A stretch of DNA of 64,000 nucleotides from JAFCUW01 sp049898325 (GCF_049898325.1 NZ_JAFCXL010000018.1:41797-105796), one strand, 5' to 3'. Positions 53,453-63,587 are shown, numbered from the stretch's first letter. Program-made: numbers and translations. The notes: a model not told the origin generated them from the letters alone.

Positions 53453-54841
53453 TTAGCCAGGGCGGGTCATGTCGATTGGCACGATCCATTGGTCGAACTG
53501 CTGTTCGGTGACAAAGCCCAGTTGCAGGGCGGCCTGTTTCAGGGTCAAGCCTTCGTGCTGGGCCAGCTTGGCGATCTGCGCCGCGCGGTCATAGCCGATG
53601 TGCGGCGCCAGTGCCGTCACCAGCATCAGCGAGCGCGCCATCAGTTCGGCGATGCGCTCCAGGTTCGGCTCGATGCCCTGCACGCAATAGGCGTCGAACG
53701 AGCGCATGCCATCGGCCAGCAGGCGTGCGCTTTGCAGGAAATTGTGAATGATCATCGGCTTGAACACGTTCAACTCGAAATTGCCCGAGGCGGCGCCGAT
53801 GGTGATGGCGACGTCGTTGCCGAACACCTGGCAGCACAGCATGGTCAGCGCTTCGCACTGGGTGGGATTGACCTTGCCGGGCATGATGGAGCTGCCCGGC
53901 TCGTTTTCGGGGATGCTGATTTCTCCCAGGCCCGAGCGGGGCCCGGAGGCCATCCAGCGCACGTCGTTGGCCATTTTCATCAGCGCCGTGGCCAGGGTTT
54001 TCAGGGCACCGTGCGCGGCCACCAGGGCGTCGTGGCCGGCCAGGGCGGCGAACTTGTTGGGCGCCGTCATGAAGCCGATCCCGGTGCGCGTTGCCAGTTC
54101 ATTGGCAATCCGGCCGGCGAACTGGGGATGGGCGTTCAGGCCGGTGCCGACGGCGGTGCCACCGGCGGCCAGCAGCAGCACGCCGGGCAGGGCGTGCTGC
54201 AGTTGGTGTCCGGCGTATTCGAGCTGGGCGGCGTAGCCGGAAAATTCCTGGCCCAGCGTCAGCGGCGTGGCATCCTGCAAATGGGTGCGGCCGATCTTGA
54301 CGATGTCGGCAAACTCGCCCGCCTTGCGCTCGACCGTGCCGCGCAGTTGTGCCAGTGCCGGCAACACCGCCTGCAGCAGCGCCTGGGCGGCGGCCACGTG
54401 CATGGCGGTGGGAAAGATGTCGTTCGACGACTGGCCCATGTTGACGTGGTCGTTCGGATGCAGCAGGCGGCCTTCGCCCCGCTCGCCACCGAGCAGTTCC
54501 GAGGCGCGGTTGGCCAGTACCTCGTTCATGTTCATGTTCGACTGGGTGCCCGAACCGGTCTGCCACACGGCCAGCGGAAATTCGTCGGCATGCGCGCCGG
54601 CCAGCACTTCGTCGGCGGCGGCGATGATGGCGTCGGCCAGGCGGTCGTCGAGTTTGCCCAGCGAGCGGTTCACTTCGGCGGCGGCCCGCTTCACTTGCGC
54701 CAGCGCCCCGATCAATTCCGGCCCCATGCGCTCGGTAGAAATATGGAAGTGGTGCAGGGAGCGCTGGGTTTGCGCGCCCCACAAACGCTCCGCGGCCACC
54801 TCGATCGGGCCAAAACTGTCTTTCTCAATCCTGCTTGCCAT
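53453..54841 (-). CDS. fumC: Class II fumarate hydratase
   Basis: Fumarase C interconverts fumarate and L-malate in the TCA cycle. The 462-residue homotetrameric enzyme has the family signature GSSIMPGKVNPTQCE, the HPNDHVNMGQSSND catalytic region, and TGSGTQSNMNMNEV. Unlike class I fumarases it needs no iron-sulfur cluster, so it works under oxidative stress. Length is normal. Confidence 0.97.
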   Translation of the reverse strand: MASRIEKDSFGPIEVAAERLWGAQTQRSLHHFHISTERMGPELIGALAQVKRAAAEVNRSLGKLDDRLADAIIAAADEVLAGAHADEFPLAVWQTGSGTQSNMNMNEVLANRASELLGGERGEGRLLHPNDHVNMGQSSNDIFPTAMHVAAAQALLQAVLPALAQLRGTVERKAGEFADIVKIGRTHLQDATPLTLGQEFSGYAAQLEYAGHQLQHALPGVLLLAAGGTAVGTGLNAHPQFAGRIANELATRTGIGFMTAPNKFAALAGHDALVAAHGALKTLATALMKMANDVRWMASGPRSGLGEISIPENEPGSSIMPGKVNPTQCEALTMLCCQVFGNDVAITIGAASGNFELNVFKPMIIHNFLQSARLLADGMRSFDAYCVQGIEPNLERIAELMARSLMLVTALAPHIGYDRAAQIAKLAQHEGLTLKQAALQLGFVTEQQFDQWIVPIDMTRPG

Positions 54842-54954
54842 GATGAATCCTGGTTTTAATTGGGTCCCGAACTAAAGAGTTTACTCCAACGCGCGTTAAC
54901 CATACTGGGGTGTCACTGTTTGCCACCCGCTGAGCATCGTCAAAGATCGATTTC

Positions 54955-56169
<1,215 letters not shown>

Positions 56170-56637
56170 CGCTGCTGTGGGCACAACAGGCCCCCTGATT
56201 CGTTAGGGGAATTTGTCTACACAAGATTGTTTTTTACGCTATACTAATTTCACGACGCGACACGGGTCTGCGCAGTCACCAACGATAGGTGGCGCGAGCA
56301 CCAGACAACCGTTGAGGAAACGCCTGTCGTGGAAGCGGTCCCGCAGCCAACCAGTGCGACGGGGCGCCGGATGCAACCGGCCAGAGACGACGCCAGGAGA
56401 TACCTGGCGCTCGGTCTCCAGAATACTGTTCGGGCGAAGCAAGAAAGCCTTCTTTCGCCTTTCTCCAGATGCAATTTCTGCGCGAACCGATTGCTCAAGT
56501 TATGGGCTCGCGCTTTATGCATATAAAAATCGTCGTAAATCGCGCATTGGCAGCGGCATCGACACGGTGTAGCAGCATTGCCTGTCGGTGGCTCGTGATC
56601 CACCGAGCGATGCATCGATCGTCGGCCCCTCATCATG
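56170..56637. other. Intergenic region, 468 bp
   Basis: Sequence becomes AT-richer from here. A TATACT hexamer lies near 56235-56240. Two overlapping open frames on opposite strands (56213-56572 plus, 56250-56669 minus) are Arg/Ser/Cys-rich with no family-like wording and no SD. I see no supported gene. Confidence 0.5.
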
Positions 56638-57027
56638 TTAATGCTTCGGTGCCCAGGCACGATTTTCACGGATGCAGCGCTCCAATTCGCAGAAATTGCA
56701 CAGTGTCCTATTGACCTTGCTGCCGCGGAAGCGGGCCGGGCGCTCGCCGCACTCCTGGCAGGTCACTCTGCTGAGCAAGCCCGCCCCATCAATGAGCAAA
56801 TCGATCGCCTTTGGGTAAATACCCATCATTGTAAAATCAAGTTTGCCCAAGGACGCCGTGATGCGGGCGACGCTGCAGATTGCCAGTTGCTCCCGTGTCA
56901 GGCGGTCCTCGATGGAACAACATAAGGTGTGGGCAATGGCATACCAGCCCTCGGGCAGCGTCGATGTAAAAGGCGGCAATCCGTCGACGAAGAGCGCCGG
57001 ATGCGCAGCAATCAAGCGAATTAACAT
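56638..57027 (-). CDS. Conserved hypothetical protein with C-terminal zinc-ribbon
   Basis: The 129-residue product begins MLIRLIAAHPALFVDG, has PEGWYAIAHTLCCSIEDRLT, then VARITASLGKLDFTM. It closes with CQECG...CNFCE, a zinc ribbon of four cysteines. The layout (GWY block, a 'KE-FG-LRF'-like block, then CxxCG) resembles a widespread small family of unknown function seen in phages and chromosomes. GGGAGG precedes the ATG. It lies downstream of the ECF sigma gene on the same strand. Confidence 0.68.
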   Translation of the reverse strand: MLIRLIAAHPALFVDGLPPFTSTLPEGWYAIAHTLCCSIEDRLTREQLAICSVARITASLGKLDFTMMGIYPKAIDLLIDGAGLLSRVTCQECGERPARFRGSKVNRTLCNFCELERCIRENRAWAPKH

Positions 57028-57251
57028 ACGCCTCCCTCAATCCCGGTAGTGAGTCATGGTGCCCGGGTATTGAGGCTACCGGGCTAAGCCTGCCGCCAAA
57101 ACTGTGACGCGCAATCACAGCGTAGGCGCTCGAAGCACTGCATCCCTGACGTGGACCAAGTGGAAATATCTTGCTTTTCCAAGCAACGTGGAAAAGCGCT
57201 GTTCACATCAATTTATTCTCGAGGCCACGTGGATGACCCGCGTATAGATGT

Positions 57252-57821
57252 TCACTCTTTGATTCGTTCTGCAAGTATTGCCCGTGCCCGGAAAATGCGG
57301 GTTCTCACCGTGTTCAGCGAGATTGTCCGAATCTGGGAAATTTCCCCATAGCTCATACCGTCAAGCACGCGCAGGATGAGGGCGTCGGCGAATTGCTCCG
57401 GCATCTCCGTGAGGATTCGCTCGACAATTTGTAGTGCTTGCTTTTGTTCAAGCCGCCCAGCAGGGCTCTCGTTAGGCGTCTCTTCGTCCCATCCATGTTC
57501 AGCCGTTAGCACTTCTTCGCCATTCGATTCAAAGTGGGTGCTGAGCACGCGCTGCTGCGTGCGCCGATGGAATGCCCGGTTCAGCGCGATTCTGTACAGC
57601 CATGTATAGAACAATGCATCGCCCCGAAATGTGTGCAGCGCTCTGTATGCGTTGAGGAAAGTCTCCTGGGTAACGTCCTCGGTATCTTCGTCATGCTTTA
57701 AAACACCATAGACCAATCGATAAATCCGTCGCTCGTATTTGGCCACCAGCTTTGAAAAGCTGTCAAGGTCTCCGATTTTTGCATTGTCTATCAAAGTCTG
57801 ATCGAGTTCTTTTTCGTCCAC
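57252..57821 (-). CDS. RpoE-like ECF sigma factor
   Basis: With the GTG at 57821 (GGAG eight bases before) the 189-residue product starts like RpoE (DEKELDQTLIDNAKIGDLDS). Region 2 (YERRIYRLVYGVLKHDEDTE, DVTQETFLNAYRALHTFRGD, WLYRIALNRAFHRRT) and region 4 (EMPEQFADALILRVLDGMSY, VRTRIFRARAIL) are complete. An ATG at 57881 would add 20 odd residues. No anti-sigma gene is adjacent, so control may be transcriptional or by a distant partner. Confidence 0.88.
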   Translation of the reverse strand: MDEKELDQTLIDNAKIGDLDSFSKLVAKYERRIYRLVYGVLKHDEDTEDVTQETFLNAYRALHTFRGDALFYTWLYRIALNRAFHRRTQQRVLSTHFESNGEEVLTAEHGWDEETPNESPAGRLEQKQALQIVERILTEMPEQFADALILRVLDGMSYGEISQIRTISLNTVRTRIFRARAILAERIKE

Positions 57822-58478
57822 GATGGTCTCTCCAGGATGTAAAGGCGCAATAACCCCTACTGGAAAATTTATCCGGTGCAAATAATTTATGGACGACCTT
57901 TGTCAATAGCATCGATCTATTTTTTGATTCTCGCCAATTAATTTCTTAATACTTAAGGTGTGCGATCTTGTGTCTGGCATTAAGGAAATTTTTAAAAATT
58001 CGATCAAAATTTCAACGTAAAAAAGGGAAAGAAAAAATTACTTTCGGCATGTAACATTACAAATAGGAAATGTAACCTTGGTAAAATAAATACCACAAGT
58101 AGTAAATTTCATTGACATTTTTCTTGTGAATATGCAGCATGAAGACAGTGATTTGGGGGCGTCGAAGGAAAGACGTTGGATTACCCCAACGGCATAGGAG
58201 CAGTCGTGATTCTTGATTGCGATCTAGTTTTGGTTTTCCGTGAGATTTTTGATGACTGTAAACTGCGTGTCAGAGGGAATGCCAGTGCACCGAATGGTCA
58301 CCAAGGAAATTGGGAAAGTTAAATTTATTTTTTAACAATTAAAATAATTTCCATAAAGAATTTAATTGAGGCACGTCGATATGCCTTGGTTATAACGAAA
58401 TTGTTAAATATATATAATATAGCTAGAGTAACTAATATAAGTAACTCTGTTTCATCATTTCACGTACGGGAGATGTGA
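57822..58478. other. AT-rich 657-bp intergenic leader
   Basis: It separates the ECF sigma gene (minus) from the cyclase gene (plus). It is much richer in A and T than the rest, with runs such as TATATATAATATAG (TATAAT 58413-58418) near the cyclase. It also contains the FNR-box match at 58213-58226. No open frame is supported. It could hold several promoters or a small RNA. Confidence 0.6.
58213..58226. promoter_or_regulatory. FNR-box candidate TTGAT-TGCG-ATCTA
   Basis: It matches the FNR consensus TTGAT-N4-ATCAA at 9 of 10 positions. It lies 253 bases before the cyclase and in the same unit as a gene for an FNR-type regulator. Confidence 0.5.
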
Positions 58479-59528
58479 ATGGGTGCAGTCGCTTGTGATT
58501 TTCAGTCCGGTGCCGAGGGGCCGTTAAAAAATCCGTTGCTGGAAAAGGCAATTGAATTGGCGGGGGATGCGATTATTATTATCGACAAAGATGAAAGGGT
58601 TGTATGGACAAATCTGGAATTCGAGAGGCAGAGTGGTTTTCGATTCCGTGATTTATCCGGAGTTTCAATTGCTGAAATTTTTACTTCAAGTAGCAAAAAT
58701 TTATCATATAAAAGCTTTTGTTCGCTAAAAGAGTCATCAATTTTTGGTGGTGGCTGGAAGCGTTATTTATGCGTGCGCCGTGCAGATGGATCTGCGTATC
58801 GCGCCGAAGAAGTGACGACCGTGATGCGAGACGGGAGTGGTGCCGTTGAGAACTATGTTTCTGTGTTACATGACCTCACTTATGCCGATCATGCATTGCA
58901 TCTGGAACGGCTAAGTGCCGGCCGCGACTCTCTCACCGGCCTGGCCGGCAGGGCGCAGGTGCTCAGCGCCCTGGAAAGCGGATTGCGTTCGGCACAGAAT
59001 GCCAATGAGATGTTGGCGCTTTTATTTCTCGATCTTGACGGTTTCAAGACGATTAACGATTGCCATGGACATATGGTTGGCGATGCCCTGTTGCGCGCTG
59101 TCGGAGCGCGGCTTCAGGGTGTCGTACGCTGTTCCGACACCATCGGGCGATTCGGCGGGGACGAGTTTGTGGTAGTTCTGCCATCGATAGCACGCCGCGG
59201 CACAGCCAGAGAAGTCGGCAGGAAACTCGTCGACCAGATGACCCAGCCTTTCTCGCTGCAGTCCGGATGTTACCGAATCGGCGGCAGTGTCGGCTTGGCA
59301 TTTTTTCCTGACCATGGGAGCGATGCAGAAACTTTGCTCGCATGTGCTGATGAGGCAATGTACACCGCAAAGCGGCAGGGCGGGCGCCAGATGGCGATCT
59401 GTGATCCGGACATTGAAGCGGCTGGGCGGCGCACGATTTCACCGCATGAGTTGCCCGCCTTGTTGTCGAAGGATTTCGCTTCCGACGGCGTCGACCGCGC
59501 AGGCGCGTTGCTGAGCGAAAAAAAATGA
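58479..59528 (+). CDS. PAS-GGDEF diguanylate cyclase
   Basis: The 349-residue soluble protein has a PAS domain (about 18-135: AIELAGDAIIIIDKDERVVW) and a GGDEF domain. The latter has an intact active site GGDEF (226-230) and an inhibitory I-site RCSD (217-220) five residues before it. It should make cyclic di-GMP from two GTP, be feedback-inhibited, and sense an unknown PAS signal. A GGGAGATGTGA leader precedes the ATG. Its stop overlaps the kinase start (ATGA). Confidence 0.93.
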   Translation: MGAVACDFQSGAEGPLKNPLLEKAIELAGDAIIIIDKDERVVWTNLEFERQSGFRFRDLSGVSIAEIFTSSSKNLSYKSFCSLKESSIFGGGWKRYLCVRRADGSAYRAEEVTTVMRDGSGAVENYVSVLHDLTYADHALHLERLSAGRDSLTGLAGRAQVLSALESGLRSAQNANEMLALLFLDLDGFKTINDCHGHMVGDALLRAVGARLQGVVRCSDTIGRFGGDEFVVVLPSIARRGTAREVGRKLVDQMTQPFSLQSGCYRIGGSVGLAFFPDHGSDAETLLACADEAMYTAKRQGGRQMAICDPDIEAAGRRTISPHELPALLSKDFASDGVDRAGALLSEKK

Positions 59529-60325
59529 GCAGCAAAAAAAGCGTTCAAGCCGCCCATCGCAATACGCCGACTGACGCCTCATTGTCGCATCGTCAGTGCG
59601 ACGTGCCGGCGGGAGCGGTTCAGGGAGGGGGAGCGTCCACCTCGCGCCGCTTTTTACCTGGCAGGCGGCGGCAGGATATCGTGCGCGATAAGTTGTTGGC
59701 CTGCGAGCGGCGGCAACTGGCTCGACAAATTCACGACGATCTGGGTGCTGCGTTGACAGGCATCAAATCGTGTATCAGCGTGGCCATCGCTCGGGAATTG
59801 CACCGTGGTGAAGTGGCCAACACGCTACTGTACGATGCCGAAATTCTCGCCGAAGCCGCGTTCACGACAATCTGCAAAATTGGCACTGATCTTCGTCCCA
59901 CCTTGCTTGAGCAGATGGGTATGTGGGGCGCCCTTGCCTGGCAGGCTAAAAGCCTGGCGCGGCGTAGCAGCATTCAAGTCACATTTCATACCGATGCCAG
60001 CCTCGAGTGCCTGCCATTTGTTGAGGAATATGCACGTATCATCTACCGGGTCGTCAGCGAAGCGATCACCAATGCTGAAAAGCATTCGCATGCATCTCAT
60101 TTGAATTTACGCGTCTATCAACGTGATCAGCTACTGATCGCCGTTGCGCAGGACGATGGTGTTGGGGCACCTGCAGCCGACGTGCGGGGCGGCGGCTCGC
60201 TTGGCATGGTTGGCATGCGCGAACAGGTTGCCGAGGCTGGCGGGCTGTTGAGTGTCGACACGCATCCCGGCCATGGCATGTGCATATCTCTCGCCATCCC
60301 ACTCGGTTATTGTTATGGGCGCTAA
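59525..60325 (+). CDS. Soluble HisKA_3 histidine kinase
   Basis: The 266-residue kinase has no membrane or recognised sensor domain. After a basic N-terminal tail comes the dimer/phosphoacceptor helix RRQLARQIHDDLGAALTGIK (His70), then the ATPase domain with SEAITNAEKHSHAS (N box) and DDGVGAPAADVRGGGSLGM (G1/G2). NarX/DegS-type kinases like this phosphorylate NarL-type regulators. Both ends overlap neighbours, so the stimulus may come through the cyclase or a protein partner. Confidence 0.92.
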   Translation: MSSKKSVQAAHRNTPTDASLSHRQCDVPAGAVQGGGASTSRRFLPGRRRQDIVRDKLLACERRQLARQIHDDLGAALTGIKSCISVAIARELHRGEVANTLLYDAEILAEAAFTTICKIGTDLRPTLLEQMGMWGALAWQAKSLARRSSIQVTFHTDASLECLPFVEEYARIIYRVVSEAITNAEKHSHASHLNLRVYQRDQLLIAVAQDDGVGAPAADVRGGGSLGMVGMREQVAEAGGLLSVDTHPGHGMCISLAIPLGYCYGR

Positions 60326-60971
60326 ATCAATCTCGGTACTGCTGGTCGACGACCATCCCATGGCGATTGCCGGTGTACGCCAAATGATCGAGACCGATGC
60401 CGATATCCAGGTCGTGGGTGAAGCGATGTGCGCAGCTGAGGCAATGACTCAATTGGCTATTCGACATGTTGATGTCGCCCTCGTCGATATCGATCTCCCT
60501 GACGAGAATGGATTGGCCCTCCTGCAGCATATTAAAAGAATGGCGCCTCACACCGCCGTTGTCATCCTCAGCACTTATGGCGAGGAAATGTATGCTCTGC
60601 GGGCATTGAAAGCGGGTGCGGATGGCTACCTGACCAAGAGTGTGAGTTTGTCTGGGCTCATCCATGCCGTGCGAAAGGTGGCAGGCGGCGGAAAGCAATT
60701 CAGTAATTTCTTGAACGACCTTCTGGTCAGGCAGGTCCAGCGCGGTGAAATCGCCGGAAAAAATGCGCTCACGCCTCGAGAGTTCGACATCATGATGCAG
60801 ATCGTTGCTGGGGAAAGTATCGGGGCGATCGCAGCAAGACTGGACCGCAGTCCCAAGACAGTTTCGACGCATCGTGCGCGCTTGCTGGAAAAACTGCACC
60901 TGCACAGCAATGCTCAACTCGCACGTTACGCAATTGAACAGGGACTGGTTGGTCCCGCACCCAGAAAATAA
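60315..60971 (+). CDS. NarL/FixJ-type LuxR response regulator
   Basis: With the start at 60315, eleven bases before the kinase stop, the 218-residue protein has a receiver domain: acidic pocket LLVDDHP, phospho-Asp58 in LVDIDLPDENG, the Thr/Ser of ILSTYG, and the Lys in GYLTKS. The C-terminal LuxR helix-turn-helix is LTPREFDIMMQIVAGESIGA...RSPKTVSTHRARLLEKL. Residues are all intact. It forms a cognate pair with the kinase. Confidence 0.93.
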   Translation: MGAKSISVLLVDDHPMAIAGVRQMIETDADIQVVGEAMCAAEAMTQLAIRHVDVALVDIDLPDENGLALLQHIKRMAPHTAVVILSTYGEEMYALRALKAGADGYLTKSVSLSGLIHAVRKVAGGGKQFSNFLNDLLVRQVQRGEIAGKNALTPREFDIMMQIVAGESIGAIAARLDRSPKTVSTHRARLLEKLHLHSNAQLARYAIEQGLVGPAPRK

Positions 60972-61001
60972 TAGCCCCATCCGGCATTGGGAGTACTTGT
61001 A

Positions 61002-61784
61002 ATGGAGAACGATTTCAAAGGTTGCATCAGGGCGCCAGCGATGGGGGAGGCGGCTGCGGTGAAAGAGCTGCCCACTTGTGCACTCTGCGGTGCTCGCCGA
61101 GCTTGTGTTCCGACGCTGTTTCAAGCGATTGATTCGGAAGTGTTCGACAGCGTAATTTATGGAAAACGGAGGATTGATCGCAACGCGATCCTGTGCACTG
61201 AAAACGATAAATTCGACATGCTGTATATCGTGCGATTTGGCCAGTTGAAAATGCTCAGGCGCGATCCCAGCGGGATTTTGCATGTAGTAAAGTTTTATAT
61301 GCCGGGAGATATTATTGGCATGGATGCGATTGCTACTGGTGTGCACTGCGTGCGAGTGATGGCTCTTGAAAATAGCGAACTTTGTGAGGTTTCTTATCGT
61401 CACCTGAAACAGGCGATGGCCGATGCGCCCCAATTTACCGAGCGCTTCGTTAAGACGATGAGCCGTGCGCTTGCGGATGATCATGAAAGATCGTGCGTGT
61501 TATCACTGTCCAACCTTGATGAGCGATTTGCCAGTTTTTTGCTTGACCTGAGCAATAAATACGAGCGTCAAGGCTATTCCGGTCGTTCATTCCGCCTGAG
61601 TATGACGCGCGGTGATATCGGTAGCTATCTTGGCACGACAGTGGAAACCGTGAGCCGCCTGATCGCCAGGTTCAATGCACATCACGGTGTTTCGATTACG
61701 GGAAGACTGGTGGAAGTGCACGACCGTGAGCAATTGCTCGCCGTGTTAGATGTCACTAGAACGCCGCAGCTAATTTCAGGATAG
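61002..61784 (+). CDS. FNR-type oxygen-sensing transcription factor
   Basis: Start at 61002 (GGGAG nine bases before) gives 260 residues. The N-terminus has Cys26-x2-Cys29-x5-Cys35 (TCALCGARRAC), and a fourth cysteine, Cys128, lies in ALENSELCEV. These match the four [4Fe-4S] ligands of E. coli FNR. The cyclic-nucleotide-like beta barrel is followed by a helix-turn-helix with YLGTTVETVSRLIARF, whose ETVSR matches the FNR recognition helix. It should dimerise and bind TTGAT-N4-ATCAA without oxygen. Confidence 0.93.
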   Translation: MENDFKGCIRAPAMGEAAAVKELPTCALCGARRACVPTLFQAIDSEVFDSVIYGKRRIDRNAILCTENDKFDMLYIVRFGQLKMLRRDPSGILHVVKFYMPGDIIGMDAIATGVHCVRVMALENSELCEVSYRHLKQAMADAPQFTERFVKTMSRALADDHERSCVLSLSNLDERFASFLLDLSNKYERQGYSGRSFRLSMTRGDIGSYLGTTVETVSRLIARFNAHHGVSITGRLVEVHDREQLLAVLDVTRTPQLISG

Positions 61785-61838
61785 CTCGTGGTGCTACTGA
61801 AATTTTGATGCGATCGATTTTTTACGTGGGAGGACGAA

Positions 61839-62036
61839 TTGCGAAAACGTGAGCGACGTTTATTTGTAACGCGGCAGTTAAATCGATCGCGCCTTGTAGT
61901 TGTCGGTGCGACCTTGTTCGCGCTCGTCGCGATTGTCATCATCCGTATTTTTTTAGGTGGTAACGAGGTTCCGGTCCCAGCGTCATCGCCTGAGCACGCC
62001 ATATCCGTACCTGGCAACCGGTACATCAGCAGATAA
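61839..62036 (+). CDS. Small single-pass membrane protein
   Basis: TTG at 61839 follows a near-perfect SD (GGGAGGA, six bases). The 65-residue product has a very basic N-terminus, one membrane segment (LVVVGATLFALVAIVIIRIF) and a short Pro/Ser tail. Orientation by the positive-inside rule puts the basic N-terminus in the cytosol. The family is unknown. It may be a membrane partner for its neighbours. Confidence 0.6.
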   Translation: MRKRERRLFVTRQLNRSRLVVVGATLFALVAIVIIRIFLGGNEVPVPASSPEHAISVPGNRYISR

Positions 62037-62053
62037 TTTCGAATGCATCGATT

Positions 62054-62962
62054 ATGAAAAATATCTTTCGGCGTATCACTATAAGCGGGCAGATCAACTG
62101 CATGACGTTCTACTTGAACAGAATTGTCACTAACAGTCGACTGCGCGCATTGTTTGTATCGATGATCTGCAAGTACGTTCGTCGCAACCAGCGGGATGAC
62201 CATCGCGCCGGGGAGCACACGCAAAAGGCACTACAGGATAGACTGCACCGTGATGGCTATGCACCCCTTGGGACATTGCTTGGAAAAGCAGAATGCCTTG
62301 AGATCGTTGATTTTCTACGCGACAAATATCTGACGGACCGCGATATCAGCAGGGCGGCATTTTGCATGCAAAATGCCCCGCCGGGAACGCGCTTAGCGGA
62401 TTTTTGCCTGGCAGATGTCATCGCATGTCCGCATATACTGTCCCTTGCCAACAGTCCGTGTTTGCTCCGGCTAGCAACAGATTACATCGGGTGCAAGCCA
62501 ACTTTGTCAGCAATGGTAATCCGCTGGTCATCTCCTGAACTGGCCGGTGTCAGCGACCTGCAGCGCTTCCATCGAGACACAGACGATTGGCGGTTTCTCA
62601 AGGTGATGGTCTACCTGACCAACGTTGATGAGTTTTGCGGCCCACATGTCTACGTCAAGGGCACGCATTGCAGCGGTCAGACCTTGCGCCAACGTTTTTG
62701 GACGGACGAGGAGATGGCCGAATCGTTCGACCATAGTCGCTTTGCCGTAGCCCTTGGTGGCATGGGTAGCGCATTTGCGGTCGATACTTCAGGCATTCAC
62801 AAAGGTCAGGCACCGACTCGGGAATACCGTCTGATGTTAATGTTGCAATACTCCCTCTTGCCCTGTTATCAGACGCGCAAAAAACCCGTGAACGTTGTAC
62901 TGCCTAAGCACCTGGATAACTATATCAATCGCGTGATTTTCGCCAATGAATTCGATTCCTGA
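62054..62962 (+). CDS. PhyH-like Fe(II)/2-oxoglutarate dioxygenase
   Basis: The 302-residue product has the phytanoyl-CoA-dioxygenase facial triad: His173 and Asp175 in QRFHRDTDDWRFLK, and His249 in VDTSGIHKGQAPTREYRLML. The arginine nearby would bind 2-oxoglutarate. Such enzymes hydroxylate small molecules or modified metabolites. It needs O2, and follows an FNR gene by 269 bases, which points to oxygen-linked control. No SD is visible at the ATG. The substrate is unknown. Confidence 0.82.
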   Translation: MKNIFRRITISGQINCMTFYLNRIVTNSRLRALFVSMICKYVRRNQRDDHRAGEHTQKALQDRLHRDGYAPLGTLLGKAECLEIVDFLRDKYLTDRDISRAAFCMQNAPPGTRLADFCLADVIACPHILSLANSPCLLRLATDYIGCKPTLSAMVIRWSSPELAGVSDLQRFHRDTDDWRFLKVMVYLTNVDEFCGPHVYVKGTHCSGQTLRQRFWTDEEMAESFDHSRFAVALGGMGSAFAVDTSGIHKGQAPTREYRLMLMLQYSLLPCYQTRKKPVNVVLPKHLDNYINRVIFANEFDS

Positions 62963-63086
62963 TGTTCGCGTTCTGAATGACTGATCCCTTTTGATGAGCG
63001 CCAGGAGCGGCGCTGTCCCCGACAGTTATATCGGTTCCCGTCGATGTTCGATTTCCCCGCGTTCAAGCGGTCTCCCGGTCGCATTA

Positions 63087-63587
63087 TCAGGCAGTGCCGC
63101 TCCGAGAGATGCGTCGTTTCGGATTGTGCAGGTATTCGATCGTTGCGCGGGACAGCGCTTGCCCATTCAGAGTTACTTGCGGAGGAAGTAAGGCAATCCA
63201 CCCCTCCCGGACAGCGAAATTTGCGTAATCAGCGGAAAATTTCTCCAAGTCAAAATCATCGATCCGAAGACTTTTGAGGCGGCCGAACGATCTGGTAAGT
63301 GAAGTCGCAATTTTTTCGATCATGTCGCTATTCTCGAAGTCGCGTGGCAACTCGACCAGCGAAGTAATCTGTGCAGTATGGGACATTTTGATATATTTTT
63401 TTGTTTCACCGAAAACGCGGGTTTGTGCTGTGTGTAAGAGGGCATGATATTGCAGTTCAATCAAGCCCTTACCGTAGTTGATGTGAGCAAAGTGCTTGTT
63501 GAAAGCTGGCTCGAGGAGCTGCTGTGCCATCAGAAAAGCTGCGGATAAATTGGCATTTCCCGTCGATGAAGTCATCCATATTTCCAT
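63087..63587 (-). CDS. Hypothetical protein, family not recognised
   Basis: With ATG at 63587 (GGAGG four bases before it) the 166-residue soluble protein begins MEIWMTSSTGNANLSAAFLM. Helices with LIELQYHALLHTAQTRVFGE and FENSDMIEKIATSLTRSFGR and a C-terminal KRRISRSGTA follow. No known motif was found. An 8/10 FNR-box-like sequence (TTGTG-TAGG-ATCAA) lies at 63770-63783 upstream. It sits between the PhyH gene (convergent) and the second IS copy. Confidence 0.62.
   Translation of the reverse strand: MEIWMTSSTGNANLSAAFLMAQQLLEPAFNKHFAHINYGKGLIELQYHALLHTAQTRVFGETKKYIKMSHTAQITSLVELPRDFENSDMIEKIATSLTRSFGRLKSLRIDDFDLEKFSADYANFAVREGWIALLPPQVTLNGQALSRATIEYLHNPKRRISRSGTA

Noticed and set aside
56213..56669. 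Two overlapping frames on opposite strands (119 and 139 codons)
   Set aside because: Arg/Ser/Cys-rich, no SD, no family-like motif; left as non-coding.
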